Positions 22,866 to 35,369 are shown, counted from the stretch's first letter. The stretch: 64,000 nucleotides of DNA from Stereocaulon alpinum (GCA_018257865.1 JAEUBA010000001.1:806001-870000), one strand, 5' to 3'. Notes: generated by a model not told the origin, from the sequence alone. Numbers and translations: made by a program.

Positions 22866-24462
22866 CGTTAATCATCGTCGTCATCATACCAAAGGGGCGG
22901 CGATAGCTTATATGCCCTCGAGCTGAATGTATGCGTGGAACGGCACAATACACAGTTGTGAAGCATTCTCATTCGTGGGTATTCTTCCACTGGACTTAAG
23001 GCTTAAAGCCTAGTGTGGAGTAGCATACTGGTATCAGATCTTATTCTACGGAGGCTGAAGATCTGCGAGATTGGCCGCTGTTGAGACCGTGATCGCGATC
23101 AACATTATTGACGCAACAAAGTAAATGGACAGGGCTGCATTTGGAGTGGCGCGAATTGATGAGCACAAGAGTCGTAAGTGGGGCGGACATACTAAAGAAG
23201 ATGACACTGTCCAATACCCTGGCCAGTGGGAAAAGGCATAAAGTAAAATGGGTACAAGTGTGGAGGTACCTGACAGCGAATCCTAGCGAGCCCTTGCATT
23301 ATGCAAGCGAGCCTTTGCCTACAGTAAGGTAAGGGATTAACGTCAAAAAGGCTTGGGGCTCAAGGGAGTGACCCCTTGGTTCATGCGTACCACTCTTCTA
23401 TCAGACCTACTTACTCACCGCGGCACATGCCAGTATTGCCGCCGAGGCATGCTCCGAACATATGCACATATTACACGCTACATACCTCCGTTTCATGCGT
23501 GAGACGTGGGGTTATCTGGCCTTGTCCCGCGGTTCCTCGAATGGGGCAAAGATGGGACGCCCCAGTTAGGTATGGCTTGCGGCGCACTTGATGCCTCCAC
23601 ACATTAGATGTACAAGTACCGAATATGCTGCGGGTCCAACGTCCTTGGGGTTCGTATACGGAGAGTGCATGAAAGCGTGGTTGATAGCTTGGTAGGAGTA
23701 GGAGTAGTAGGCCACTGCTCCCCTCGTCTCGGCGTTTTGTGGCTTTTTGATAAGCTGAAAGTATGACTGGTGAGGAGGTTGATCCGGTTCTGTTATAGGT
23801 GGTACCTTGGAGGGTCAGGGGCCTGCTTGCTAGGCTACTTAGACTCCTTCCGGCCACCAACAAGCCCTAGCCTGTCCCTACGAGATCCTTATGCAACACG
23901 ATTGCGACACCCCGCCATTTACACTCAACCTGCAATGAGCCTCCCTTTCTCACACACAACACCACACACTTCCCTTTCCTATACTTTCAACTCCTCATCC
24001 TGCCATCAATATATCACGATCCATCTTGTTCCCCCCTTCCCACACTAATTCGTGCTCTTGGAAAGCTATTCTTGATGCATCCATAAGCCGCATGTTTTAC
24101 TCCTGATCCTCCGTCGTCCTGAAACAACTTCCTCGGCCATACCTGGCTTATCGGAGCGAACCACTTTGCCCCGCCACAATCGAGACAGAAAGGCGGCCCT
24201 TTGTATGGTCTCAGGAGCACTTTGAGGATTTAAGACACTCAATAGTATTCATAGCATCACGGACTTGCCTCATCATCTGCGGATTGCCTCGAGGCTGTCT
24301 CGAGGCTCAAATTAAACCTCCTCACCAGTGCCGGTCAGCGACCACCTCATGGAATGACTCAAGCGCAAATCGACTCCTAGTCGCATCCTTTCCTCCACCA
24401 TCCTCTTATACTCCGCAAGACATCCTCCACCCGCTGTCAGGTACAGTCCGCGTGTTGCCACT
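22866..24462. other. Intergenic, 1.6 kb
   Basis: A TAAGGTAAGG motif lies at 23324-23334. Much of the right half is the upstream region of the next C2H2 gene. No gene or RNA is recognised. Confidence 0.5.
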
Positions 24463-26684
24463 ATGACCACTTTCGAACCTGTCAACGTCGGCCTCGGCCT
24501 GTCAGACTACTCGACCGATGCAACTACCCCTACAACTCCCCGAGCCCCCGTACCCACGCCTAATCGACCTCCACCTCCTCCACCCGCTGAGGATACGACA
24601 CAGTCAGCGCCGAACACACCTACAAGGTTGAGTTTCAGTGGTATGACTAGCCAACGACCTCTACCTAGCTCACCTTTCAGTAATTCCTTCCCAATACAAC
24701 ACCAGCCTTTAGGCACGACAAGACCGGGAATCGCCAATCGAGCGGACTCGCACCGTTCTGCGCAATCGGCAGATTCCCAGGATATTGATATGGAGGAATC
24801 AGATGGTGAAGACGGAGGCTCCGATGCGGAGAGCATAGATGTTGAAACGGGTAGACCGTCCAAAAAGAAGAAGGGCCAAAGGTTCTTCTGTACCGAGTTT
24901 CCCCCATGCAAGCTGAGTTTTACACGAAGCGAGCATCTCGCAAGACATATCAGGTATGTTGCGATCTCCTCAGAGTACGAACATTTGCTAAGGTTCGCAG
25001 AAAACACACTGGGGAACGACCTTTCCAATGTCACTGCTCTCGTAGGTTTTCTCGTCTTGACAATCTACGCCAGCACGCGCAGACTGTCCATGTCAACGAG
25101 GAGATTCCTGGAGATTCGCTGGCCGCTACGGGCACTCGCTTCCAACGACAAATAAGAACCGATCGCGTAAGGCCTCCGAGCGGCCGGGCTCGTGCTGGTA
25201 CTGGAAGTAGTACAGGGAGCCATGGTCGAGGCCATAGTCGAGGCTTATCAGCTTCCAGTATCGGATCTACGGCATCTACCATAAGTAGAGACGACAGTCG
25301 GCGCCGTCCACCACCCCTCATTATGGCGAATGACTCAAACACACGCAATAGACTAAGTTTGGACACATTGCGAAGTCAAGCTTCAACCCCGCCTGGCCAA
25401 TATTCGTTCATGGTAGAGCCTTCCGAAGGCCCTAGCACTCCAACCTCAACAACCTTCTCAACAGGACAAAATAGTCCGGGCTACGGCTCCTCGTTGGGAT
25501 CGCCTTCTTCCACAGTTTCGCGTAGTGGTGGCTTTTGGGGTAGCGGAACCCACGCTCGGAGGCTATCAGTACCTTCCGGACCAGTTCAATTTCAATCACC
25601 CCAAAGCAACGCCTATCCATCGCCATACCTCAGCCCCCTTGCTCCATCAAATGCATCCACGTCCTCTAATTTCAGCAGTACCTTTGGTAGTCCCACGACC
25701 TCAACATACAACTGGCAGCGACGCGAGTCTGCAGCCGCTGAAGCGGAGTGGAGGAGGCGAACATGGCATCCCAGCACTTATACATACACGAATTACTCAC
25801 GTCCAGCAACAAGTGGATTGAGCTACTACCAAACCCCAGATGCTCCTCGACCTGCCTTTGCCCCGCAAGCTGCCACAGCTGCGAGTCAGCCTCATCGACT
25901 GCCAGGCATAGAGACGTTTGACCACATTCCTCGTCGTCCGGCTACGCCACCTGCGCGCGGTCCAAGTCCTATGCAAATTGACCCGGCCATTCGGCCCCCA
26001 ATCTATCCTGGTCCATCGGCACAGGCAAATTCTGGACCAAACGACAGGAGAGGACATGCATCATGGGATATGTCACTACATCAAAATCTCACCAAGCTCG
26101 ATCTTGCAAGTGGAACGCCGCCTAGCGATGCTGGTATTTGGCCTCAGCAAAACACTTCGGAACAGGTAGCTCATAGTCTACCGGCCACTCAACCGGTGCA
26201 AGCAGCCCCTATACTGCATCAAGAGTCCCAAAAGCGTCTTTCAGAGACTTCTCATTATCCTACTTCAAATAAAATGAAAAGACAAGGGATGTATGTCGGG
26301 CATATAGCGTCGAACCAAGCGCGGACGTCGCCGGGAGATTCTAGCAGTAGTGAGGGCGTACCTACGACACCTTCCTTCACATCTGCGGAGCATCATCCTT
26401 CCATTGTACACAGCAATGGTTACATTGAATCCCATCACCCTCATACAGCGGTTGCTGTATCCCATAATGTAAGTCACTCCTGTTGATGTGAACAAATACC
26501 GTTACTCAAGCTTTTGAAATAGACTTTTAACCCTGCGAATGTACGACCACCTACTTGGCCATTACCACCTGAGCCGATTCATGCTCAGCATCACGGCCCC
26601 AAAGATACGCAAATGAGTGGGCTTGAAGTCTTAGTTGCCGTTGCCACCAGCGAAGAAATCGCCACTGCCGCCCCAACTTCCTGA
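24463..26684 (+). CDS. C2H2 transcription factor with atypical finger spacing, 706 aa
   Basis: Three exons (24463-24953, 25001-26468, 26523-26684; introns of 47 and 54 nt) encode 706 residues. Residues 105-128 are acidic and are followed by a basic KKKK stretch that may be a nuclear signal. Finger 1 uses C143, C149, H162, H166 (C-x5-C) and finger 2 uses C174, C176, H189, H194 (C-x1-C), joined by the TGERPF linker; intron 1 splits the fingers. The conserved block after the fingers (GDSLAATGTRFQRQIRTDRV) and the tail GLEVLVAVATSEE match a conserved ascomycete Adr1/Msn2-like factor as I recall it. The middle 450 residues are disordered and rich in Ser, Pro and Tyr. It is a presumed nuclear DNA-binding regulator; targets not inferable. 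Confidence 0.88.
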
Positions 26685-27530
26685 ATAAAAAGGCTACGAC
26701 TTCTCTTCGAACCTGTGATTAATACTTTAGTTGCTTGAGATATAGAGTGGACGCCAAATCTGACGAAGAAACGAATCTTGACGAGTCCTGACGTTGGAAT
26801 GACATGGATGCATACGAGATACCCATGACGGGAGACGCGATATGCATGCGAGGAACTTAAATTTATTGAGCGTTATGCGAGTTTACGGCATTAGCGATTC
26901 TGGACGGTTGTGAGCATCTACGGTCGTTTCTCTGGCATACTGACGTCGTTTAGCGAGTCCATGTATGAATTCTGCGGATACCAAGTGGAGGATAGGAGTT
27001 TTATGGTGGGCGCTGTGCTGCTTTGTGAGGGTTGCTTGTTGCTAAGATAGCAGGACTTAGCTTCTAATGATACTCCTCTTATAGTACGAAGTTCAATCCT
27101 AGGGTCACGTCTTGTTGCTGTCAGGAGGCAAGCTATTGCTGCTCTGTCGACGGGTATACAATGCTTCTCATGTATTAGAATAGCTTTACCATCCAGATAA
27201 TTCACGAATACTGTCATGAAGAGAGCTTGATACGAGGATGCTAGACGAATTCTCGCTCTTACACCACTACATCTGCAGCGACTACTTCTAAGCGGGTTTC
27301 CGGAGAACGGTGCACTTCTTCACTTCGTAGTCCGTATGCCTCAATAGCATCCCCCTTTGCTTCTAGGCCGCACAGCAATTCCACCTCCGTCCACATACAC
27401 ATACACAAATCTTCTTTCACGAGTTTTACCCAAACGCCGTCGTGGAGATGCTTTGCTGAAGCAACCATGACGCCCACGCAATGCTCCGATCTCTTACAAT
27501 ACGCCACCATCCGCATCTCACAATCCTCCT
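26685..27530. other. Convergent intergenic region
   Basis: AATAAA-like sequence follows the stop of the C2H2 gene (26684 onwards). Short frames only; nothing else recognised. Confidence 0.5.
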
Positions 27531-28019
27531 TCACGCCCCACCCTTGACACCCGGCGGTCCCACCCCTTCAGGCATAGGCCGCGCGTTCTCCTTTGCCAAC
27601 TTCTCAAGCGTCTGCTTCTTGTTCCACTCCATTACTCTTCTTTGTTTGAAATACGTAACCTATTACACCTTCACATTAGCCCCAGCCCCAAATTCCGACC
27701 CGGAAAAGTCTCCCTCCCTCCTCCACTCCCCAAAACACCCTTCTCCCCAACCCCACCCCAAAGAACATCCACTCACCCAACTCCCAGCACACTCCCTCCC
27801 CAGCATCGCATCCTCCCCCCCACAAACCTCCCCCGCGCGTTCCTTCTCTTTTATACTATCCACTATACCGTTCCGCTCTAAACATGCGAAGAAGGCGTCG
27901 CGCGCTTCCCAGCAGTGGGCGCGGGATTGCCGGTTTGGGGCTTCGAAGGCGCCGTCCGGGGAGGGGGTGGGGGATGTGTGCGTTTGAGGGGGGGAGGGGG
28001 AGGTTGTGAAGAGGCCCAT
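27531..28019 (-). CDS. COA6: Cytochrome c oxidase assembly factor 6
   Basis: Two exons (27777-28019 and 27531-27659, intron of 117 nt, GTGAGT donor and TAG acceptor) encode 123 residues. The twin-Cys motif is clear: C36-x9-C46 in HCWEARDAFFAC and C66-x10-C77 in CGGEDAMLGREC, followed by SWVTYFKQRRVMEWNKKQ across the splice. Coa6 is a small intermembrane-space protein that helps deliver copper to the Cox2 CuA site of cytochrome oxidase. The N-terminal 25 residues are Pro/Ser/Thr-rich and variable, with DGAFEAPNR before the fold as in fungal orthologs. It is transcribed divergently from SYS1. Confidence 0.93.
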
Positions 28020-28576
28020 TGGGATGGGGAGAGAGGTGGTGTGGGTGTGGTGTGGGGACGGATTGGGAGGTTAATGCGTAGGGGATCTGGTATTTAGGTT
28101 GATGGGGATGAGTTGCGGAGTTTTGGGATTGGGTGAAGACGAAGCAGGTTTGCTCGAGGTAGCTGGTGTGTAAAGCTCTGTCGTAGTACGGAAAGTATAG
28201 AGGCGAACGAGCGGTCTTTAACGGCGATACGCAGTCGGGAAAACGTTTCTCCGTGGCTGCGGACTTGATGGCGATATGGCCAAGGCTTCCAGATCTCATC
28301 TCGAGAACATTACCGTATCTCGACTCTATCCAGCACTTCACAACTCAACTTCTTCTCACGACCCACGCAGAAACATACACAACCCATCAGCGACCTCTCA
28401 CCGAACAAACCCTCCGACATGCGCCCACGATAACAACAACCCTCCCGATGCGCTCACCACCGCCATCCCCAACAACCACAACCTCCTAACCCACCACCCA
28501 CCCACCCACCCACCCACCTCCACCTCCCCTCATCCCCCCTCCCAACAAACCCATCCTACACACCAAAACCCCCTCA
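28020..28576. promoter_or_regulatory. Shared divergent promoter of COA6 and SYS1
   Basis: The 557-nt gap separates two start codons that point apart. The half nearest SYS1 is C-rich on the plus strand and includes a CCCA repeat (28491-28518). A long plus-strand frame through it is a composition artefact. Confidence 0.6.
28491..28518. repeat. CCCA microsatellite
   Basis: About six CCCA units lie roughly 60 nt before the SYS1 start codon. The minus strand reads GGGT repeats, which could form a G-quadruplex. Confidence 0.85.
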
Positions 28577-29222
28577 ATGCGCCGCCGTCGCCCCCCAGGC
28601 GGGCCATCATCCCCAACAACCACCCCCCTCCAAATCCTCACACAAATCCTCACCCTCCAACTCCTCTACTACCTCCTAACCACAACCCTAATCCTCTTCA
28701 CAACCCTAACCCTCGGCCGCCCCTTCACGCCCGACCTAATCCTAAACTGGCGCAGCCTGCGCGGCGACACAGCTGCTGGATGGACATTGGGGGTGTGTTG
28801 GATTGGCGGGGGAGGAGGGGGGTATGTTTCCCCCCACTTTATTACTGCCTACACTTACTTACCCGTCTTGGGAGTAATGAGCTGAGCTGACGGTGGTGGG
28901 TAATAGGGTGTTGCTGTTGTTACTGTTGGTAGCGCGATCGAAACTCGTGCCTGACTTTGCGCTCACGCTTCATTTTATTCATTTGGTTGTTGTGTCTGTG
29001 TATTCGGGGTCTGTGCCTACGAATGCGTTGTGGTGGGGGTTGAATGTTGTTAGTGGTGTTGTTATGATTGTGGGGGGCGTGTGGTGTTGTCGGTGGAGGG
29101 AGTTGAGACCGATTAGTTTTGGGACGGGGGAGGCGAGGAAGACTGGGGAAGGTGGGAGAGGAGGAGGGGGAGGTGGAGGGGGGGAGTATGAGATGGTTGC
29201 TCAGGAGGAGGGGAGGGCGTGA
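28577..29222 (+). CDS. SYS1: Golgi trafficking protein Sys1
   Basis: Two exons (28577-28821 and 28907-29222, intron of 85 nt) encode 186 residues. The four-helix SYS1 pattern is clear: LQILTQILTLQLLYYLLTT, then LILNWRSLRGDTAAGW, then LLLLLLVARSKLVPDFALT, HFIHLVVVSVYSGSVPTN and WWGLNVVSG, ending in CRWRELRPISFG. The tail is Gly/Glu-rich and ends EYEMVAQEEGRA. Sys1 is an integral membrane protein of the late Golgi that anchors Arl3 and so recruits Arl1 and golgins. The loop at the end of exon 1 is an unusual Gly run before the third helix, where I would expect hydrophobic residues. The start is the first ATG, followed by the typical Arg-rich N-terminus. Confidence 0.9.
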
Positions 29223-29758
29223 TGGAGATGTTAAAGAGGAGGTTGTTTCGCTTGTGTAATAAGATACCCATGGGATTAAAAGCTTTGTATGGATAGATTT
29301 GCAGCATTTAAGCATGTTGAATAATTGATGTCTTAATAATACAAGCAATGTTACATGATAGGTGAAGTGTATGTTCGCAAAAAGCGCATGCAAAGTCGAT
29401 TGCCTGCCATGGGGCACAATCGCAGTATCCATCCTGCATCCGATTCAAAGCTACCGTTGGAAAAGACAAGACTTGCCATTTCCGTTTTGCCTTTCCATAT
29501 CCATCCCATTTTCTTTTTCTCCTTCCCATGTCCCTACTCTCTGCAATGCACGCCAGTCTCACAATAAAGATGTTTCAAGTTGTAAGCAATTGACCGACAT
29601 GGTAGTTTTACATGGATCTTGATACATGCTTGTCGTTGAGCGCATGCGGTCGTCAGATATTGAACAGCCGGTCTTTCGGTATCCCAGCTCTAGGTACTTT
29701 TTCTTTTTCCATTTCTAATGCATTTTTCGTTAGACATCATTTCACGTTCGAGCCAGGT
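29223..29758. other. Convergent intergenic region
   Basis: This lies between two 3' ends. No feature is recognised. Confidence 0.5.
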
Positions 29759-31561
29759 TTATGTCCTGAAAGCCCGATCTAAAACCTTGAGCGCCCTCAT
29801 ATCCTCTCCAAATCCTAACTTGTCACTCGGTATGTCTTGCGGTCCGCTTTCCTTCTTTACCGAACCGCCAGGAGTTCTGTCGCCGGACTTGTCGCTCTTA
29901 GCATCTGTACTAGGGCTGTTGCTATTCTCGGAGGAAGCGCCGTTCATGATTGAGCCAATGCTGGGAATTGTGCTTGCTTGGGAGGTGCCATTGGTGTGTA
30001 ATGACGTGTTGTCTATACTTGTGTCCTGTGTAGCCACTGCGGGAATAGGGTCTGGAGAATGCGAATGTGGTTGCGAGCTCTGTTTCACTAACGGCGGGGG
30101 GGCAAAGAGTCGAGGGTCTATCGGAGTCGAAGAGGAATTCATAGTGTGTGCGTGCTGAGTCGGCTGAGTTTGCTGCTGGTGTTGTACGTTGGGGGCCGGC
30201 TGTGATATCTGTGCGGCTGGATTGTAATTCTGTGGTTGCGGATATTGCATAGGCTGCATTCCGTTCGCAGAATTTGAAGCCTGATGATTATGTTGCGACG
30301 GTGGTGCGAGGTGGCTAGCGGGTGTATTGGGTCCGTTACGGTATTGATTGGATGGTGGCCTTGAGTCATAGATAGGCATGTTTGGATCTGAAGGGTGTCT
30401 GTAATTGTCGTACTGTTGCTGATGTGGTTGCTGTTGTGGAGGCATGGGTGGACCCCTTCTCTGATCATAGGCAGCTATATTAGGATCCACAGGACCTGAT
30501 ATTGGAGGAAACCTTCTCTGGTCGTACATATGAGGATCGTGTGGCTGGGATGTGGATGGCTGTGGGATCGATTGGGAATGAGAAAGAGGTGAGTGACCAT
30601 TGGTGGGTGGTGGGCCACCAGCGTAATGTCCGGTTCCTCCGCTATACTGATATCCATAGTGTGGACCTTGAGGCATAGGAGGTGGTGCCCATCCGTAACC
30701 ATTGTAGTGTGGAGCCCATTGTGGCGGACCTTGGCGAGCGTAACCTGCCATCTGCGGTACTGTCGAATATGGCGCACTAGCCATTGGTGATCGTGTGACT
30801 GCCGGTATATTTTGTTGCTCGTGAACAGTAGATTCTGGGTACATACCTTTTGCTGGACGAATGTGTCGTAATTGTGGATCGCTAGTGGGACTGTTGAGGT
30901 TGGAAGCAGCGGGATGTGAGCGCGAGTAGTAGCTGATTAGATGCAAATGGTTTCCTGACGAGGTCGTAATGCTGAATGACTGCTTCATCAGTCCGTCTGG
31001 CTTGTATCGGTACCCATCAGGCCCGTCTTCTCCGGCCATCTCCAGGTCCGAATCACTACCACGAGTGCTATCGGGAGTCTTGCCAGCTCTTGACACGGCA
31101 GCCAGGGGTGGTCCGAAGTTGTTACCGCCGCGCTTGCCTTCCATTTCTCGGTAAGTAAGAAAGCTTCCTGACACCCTACTGGCGCTCCAAGACTTCCCAT
31201 CGGTCCATCTCCTCATCCCTGCTTCCCGTTCATCCCATACAAAAACCGAGCCAGATTTGATGGATTGGCGCTCCTTCTCCGAGAGTCTTCTCTGAACTCT
31301 AGGTAACAGGCCTAGGCGGCATGCCTCAAATAAAATGATCGCATCTGCCGGCGTTCGTACATGGCCATTGTATGTCTCCATATCTGACTGCCCAGCCAGA
31401 TGCTGTAATCCTGGGGCTGTGAGTGGAGCAATCTGGGTGTGTGTGAGGGTAGGAGTAGGTCTTGAAGCTGTGTTTCGATTGCCCCAGCGAGTCTTCGGGG
31501 TTATCGAATGGAAGTTGGCATCAGGAAAATTGGCCGAGTGCTGATACCTGAGTTGCTCCAT
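29759..31561 (-). CDS. Gti1/Pac2 family WOPR transcription regulator, 600 aa
   Basis: A single exon encodes 600 residues from ATG 31561, the first in-frame ATG; the DNA-binding part begins at a second Met, residue 61. The WOPR domain is in two conserved boxes: box A has GHVRTPADAIILFEACRLG, FVWDEREAGMRRWTDG and SWSASRVSGSFLTYREM, and box B has YRYKPDGLMKQSFS and LHLISYYS. A 45-residue charged linker separates them. The remaining 350 residues are rich in Gln, Pro, His, Tyr and Ser, like a prion-like activation region. The box A wording fits the Gti1/Pac2 branch rather than the Wor1/Ryp1/Sge1 branch. These proteins control nutrient response, sexual development and morphological switching. The gene has a very long non-coding upstream region, as developmental regulators often do. 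Confidence 0.9.
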   Translation of the reverse strand: MEQLRYQHSANFPDANFHSITPKTRWGNRNTASRPTPTLTHTQIAPLTAPGLQHLAGQSDMETYNGHVRTPADAIILFEACRLGLLPRVQRRLSEKERQSIKSGSVFVWDEREAGMRRWTDGKSWSASRVSGSFLTYREMEGKRGGNNFGPPLAAVSRAGKTPDSTRGSDSDLEMAGEDGPDGYRYKPDGLMKQSFSITTSSGNHLHLISYYSRSHPAASNLNSPTSDPQLRHIRPAKGMYPESTVHEQQNIPAVTRSPMASAPYSTVPQMAGYARQGPPQWAPHYNGYGWAPPPMPQGPHYGYQYSGGTGHYAGGPPPTNGHSPLSHSQSIPQPSTSQPHDPHMYDQRRFPPISGPVDPNIAAYDQRRGPPMPPQQQPHQQQYDNYRHPSDPNMPIYDSRPPSNQYRNGPNTPASHLAPPSQHNHQASNSANGMQPMQYPQPQNYNPAAQISQPAPNVQHQQQTQPTQHAHTMNSSSTPIDPRLFAPPPLVKQSSQPHSHSPDPIPAVATQDTSIDNTSLHTNGTSQASTIPSIGSIMNGASSENSNSPSTDAKSDKSGDRTPGGSVKKESGPQDIPSDKLGFGEDMRALKVLDRAFRT

Positions 31562-34500
31562 TAGTATGTATTCGAATTGACTGTCACAGCATGCAGAACG
31601 AAGACAACGGGTAGAAGGCAAACGTGTCTGTCGCACAAGAATCTAGGTGCTGAAAATCATATGCAAGCGCACACCCAGAGCTCATTGTAGCTTTGTCATG
31701 AGACAGTCAGGCGCATGTTTCGCATCTGTGGACGGGTGGGGCGGTGGAGTTGGTGCATTCAGTACACGGAAGAAGATGTGGAGGGCGTTGATCGCAAAGC
31801 TTACCGCACAAGATGCCGGAACCGTGATCAGCTTAGTTTAATGTTAAAGATTATGTGGTATCGGACGTGAGGATGACGGTAAGCAATTGGATGCGATTTG
31901 ACCAAGGGGATCAAGGTCGTAAGAGAGTGCGGCGAAGCTTAACGTGACGTTCAAGAGATACGGCCTTAGAGTTGGTCCGATCCAAAGATATGTTCGGAGG
32001 TGGGGCGGAGTGAGATGTGTTACGATCTCTAAGTTGGATTGTGTGGGATGCGTGAGCGGCGTATGAAGGATTCGGAGCTGACAGGAGTGATGTGTTATGT
32101 GTTATGTGTTTGGGTGGTGGAGGTGAAAGCTGTGGAGAGTGGCAATGAAGGATGTAAGGTAAGGTAAACGAGTTTCTAGACTGTTACGTTACAGTAGTGA
32201 CGTTTATGGGAGGACTCAGGACTGACTCAGGACCGGGTATTCTGTAGAAAAAGGTTTGGGTTAGGATTTGCCGTGGCAGCAGTAGTCCGGCGCCGAGCCC
32301 GCTGAAAGTTATGCCTAGAATACTCGCTAAGTTAGACCCTCCCTAAGTTCTAACGAGGTCGTCCATGACCAAGGGAACGAATCAGAGGTCAAGGAGGAGC
32401 TAACTTTAGGTAGTACCGAGTACGTAGGAGATAAAATACCTTGAGTCAAAGCCAAGAAGAGAAGACTCATGCGACTTTGAAGAGAAATCTACTTGAAACC
32501 AAGGCCCTTGATCAGTGGTTGGTTTAGTTGATGAAGATTCGGCGACTCCTTGGGTGCCTGAAACGCTCGGATCAGATCCTTTCGCAAGAATTCCCCTTGT
32601 CGGAGAGCGCGATTCACATGGTTACAATAATCAATGGAGAAGGAAAAGTGTGTGGGAGGGCAGAGATATGGTAATGGTTTAGATGGACCGGCTCCACTTG
32701 GCAGCTAGTTCTAGCTTGCTTGAATGCCTCTTAATTTCTCTCATTCTCTCAATCTCTCCTTCTCTCGGATGGAATAATGTGCCAATATGCCTATTGCCTG
32801 CCACGAGGGACGTGGTCAAGACTCGGGTCAATAATTCCTTCCTTGGGATCCCGCCGCTCAAAGAGCGAGACTTTTACCTTAAAGGCAGACACCTGATACT
32901 TTCGGCTTAGCCCGCATCGGACTTCTTCCTCCTGCATGACTTCAATCTACATGTGATATTTGTAATACACAAGTCTCGCCCGTTCTGCCGCTTGCAGCAA
33001 GTAATCTACCTTACCTTATGCAGTTCATCATTCACTCATCAATCGACATTCGACAATCGGTCATGCAAGCCCCAAGTCGGGGAGATGGACATCGTGCTTG
33101 TCAAGTAAGGTTAAATCGCGCCACCGAACCTTATCCCAGGTCCGCTACAGCGGCCAGTGGGGCTAGATCCGATGCTAGTCCTCCACCACAGCTTGCTCTT
33201 ACTCTAATATTACCAGACGATTTATCTACCGAACACAACAACAGCTGTCAACCAGAGAATCAATATAAAAAGCCGTTACACATCTCTAGTACTGGACGCT
33301 TGTCTATCCCAAAGCCTTGTAGATTGGATAGAATTCACCGGATTGGGGGATCGCGAGGTAGAACTCAATCGGTAGGCGGTGTTTACCCCTACCGTATCTA
33401 GCCAACTCTGTACCGGGAGACACGTCTGTGAAAGGAAGAGTAAGCACGATGTCAGCGTGGGAATCTCGATAACTAATCTCGGACTTAAAGCCACAGAAGA
33501 GCGAGGTCCGGGCCCCCTTGGAAGTACGTATAGTATTGCTATGCATCTTTCAATCCTTCTTCACGGAACTCTAGGAGCGGTAACGTGGGCTGAGGTGAGA
33601 CGGTCACGACACCACCATCTGATGATAAGGCCGCGTAAGCGTCGTGATCTCTACTCTATGGGTGTGTAGACGTACAGGCTCAGTCACCATCGGTCCGTTC
33701 CAGGTACTTTTCCCCTAGTAAAGTAGCCCAGCGTGGCAAGAAGAAGACCGGCGCTTGGTATGGGTTGTCTCATCTCTCGCATACTTTGCCAAATCAGGCG
33801 ATGTGGCTTGCTTCGGTTAACTGGAGCCAGACAACTTTTTAGAGTAGCCAAGCTTCTTGCGGCCTCGATATGCATAATTTGCAGCGTAATTGTTCCAGTC
33901 CCAAGGTCCGAGCGCCACGCGGCCAAGCCTCCATACCGGTACTCACTTTGACCATTCCGGCGCGTTCAGAATAGAGTACTTGGAGGTCACAAGCTCAATG
34001 GACAGAAGATCATCGCACACCACCTGTAGGAGTGATTACCTTACAGGTAGAGCAGAGCTGTACCCCGCATCGCTCGGCATTCGGTATCCTCAGTCGTATT
34101 TTCGAGTATCGTGAAAGGGGGCTTCTATTCGTACACGTCCCTTGAATAGGCTTCGTGGCGCCATGACGATCCCTATGGATAACACCAAGCAGACTTCTCA
34201 ATCGCGTGCCCGGGACGTTTGCTCCCGGGGTTGCAATCCACGTGGCTAAGTACGTAAGACCTATTCATCACGTTCTGCCAACAAATCGATAAGTCAGCAA
34301 TCGAATGATCTTCCAAATCACCCACACATACAAGCCTAGATGCTTGAGCGCCTCAGTAATGAGCTTCAATGGCCTATGCACCCAACACCAAGGGGTACCG
34401 GCCTGTACAAGCCGATAGCGCTACGTCAGCGGCCCCAGTTCACCTGTCAGTCTGCCTGTTGGCTTACCTGCAATTTTAATGACGTGCCTCCATGGGCAGT

Positions 34501-35369
34501 AGACACATAGTCCGCCGCCGACTGCGTTGGTTGGCTCGTCAAGTAATTGTAGCAACACTGCGCCTGGAGCGAGACCCTAGAGCGCTCTCCCATAGCCTAT
34601 GTTGGAGGGGCCACGTAGGGGGCGCTAAGCCGCAGTTCCGGGGGAATACAAGTAGCGGATTGGGCTGTACGAATACACGCCCCCCTGAGTCAGTCGGGGC
34701 ATGTATCGTGGGTGTTGGTTGGTTGGTGACGAAGCTGTTACAGAGTATGGCTCTAAGTATACCACGATGCAGGTCCATAAGGTCACTTGTACACAGCATA
34801 ATGTCCATGCACTGGAGCTTGATCTCCTGCTACTCAATACCCCTTGATGAGGTGGCGAAGCACAATTTATCCCTCGCCTGTTATTCTTCAACCTTTGTTG
34901 TTCTTATAGCTGTCAATGAATATCGGCATAATGCGTAACCAGGAAGACTATGGAACGAATGCAAACTTCCGCTAGACATCTCTAAGCCTCATGCAAAGCT
35001 CGTGGCACGGTAAGCTCCATGTTTGTGAAATACTCTTTCGTCTTTATCAACGGTCAAGACACCCCGATTGAACACTGACAGGCAATGCAGAGAGACAGAC
35101 GAAGCTGCTGACCCATGGCTAATGATACAACCTCAATAATCTCAATTCGAACCTTGCGTCGTTGCAGCTCTATGAGGAACTAGTCATCTATTCGAGACGT
35201 TCTGGTATCGTCCACCAAGAATTGCCCGGATTTTTCAGCCGAGAATCGCTTCCCATCCATATCAATAAAGTCAGAGTGCCCGAGCGTCTTCACTAGCCGG
35301 AAGCTAAAGTTTCAGGACTGTTTCCTGCAGCTGTGGAAGTTTTGCGGAAAGTAGGCCGTAACGCATCGA
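31562..35369. promoter_or_regulatory. 3.8-kb gene-free region upstream of the WOPR gene
   Basis: No ATG-started frame with a domain occurs on either strand. TACCTTA/TAAGGTA words appear at about 32154-32167, 33006-33018 and 34036-34043. Part nearest 35.3 kb is the 3' flank of the tRNA synthetase. It may hold a long 5' UTR, upstream ORFs or a non-coding RNA for the WOPR gene; none can be proved from sequence. Confidence 0.45.

Noticed and set aside
27481..27987. 168-codon plus ORF overlapping COA6
   Set aside because: COA6 on the other strand has twin Cys motifs and a frame-restoring intron; this ORF is its shadow.
28276..28890. 204-codon Pro/Asn/His-rich plus ORF overlapping SYS1
   Set aside because: It results from the C-rich strand; SYS1 in another frame is clearly the gene.
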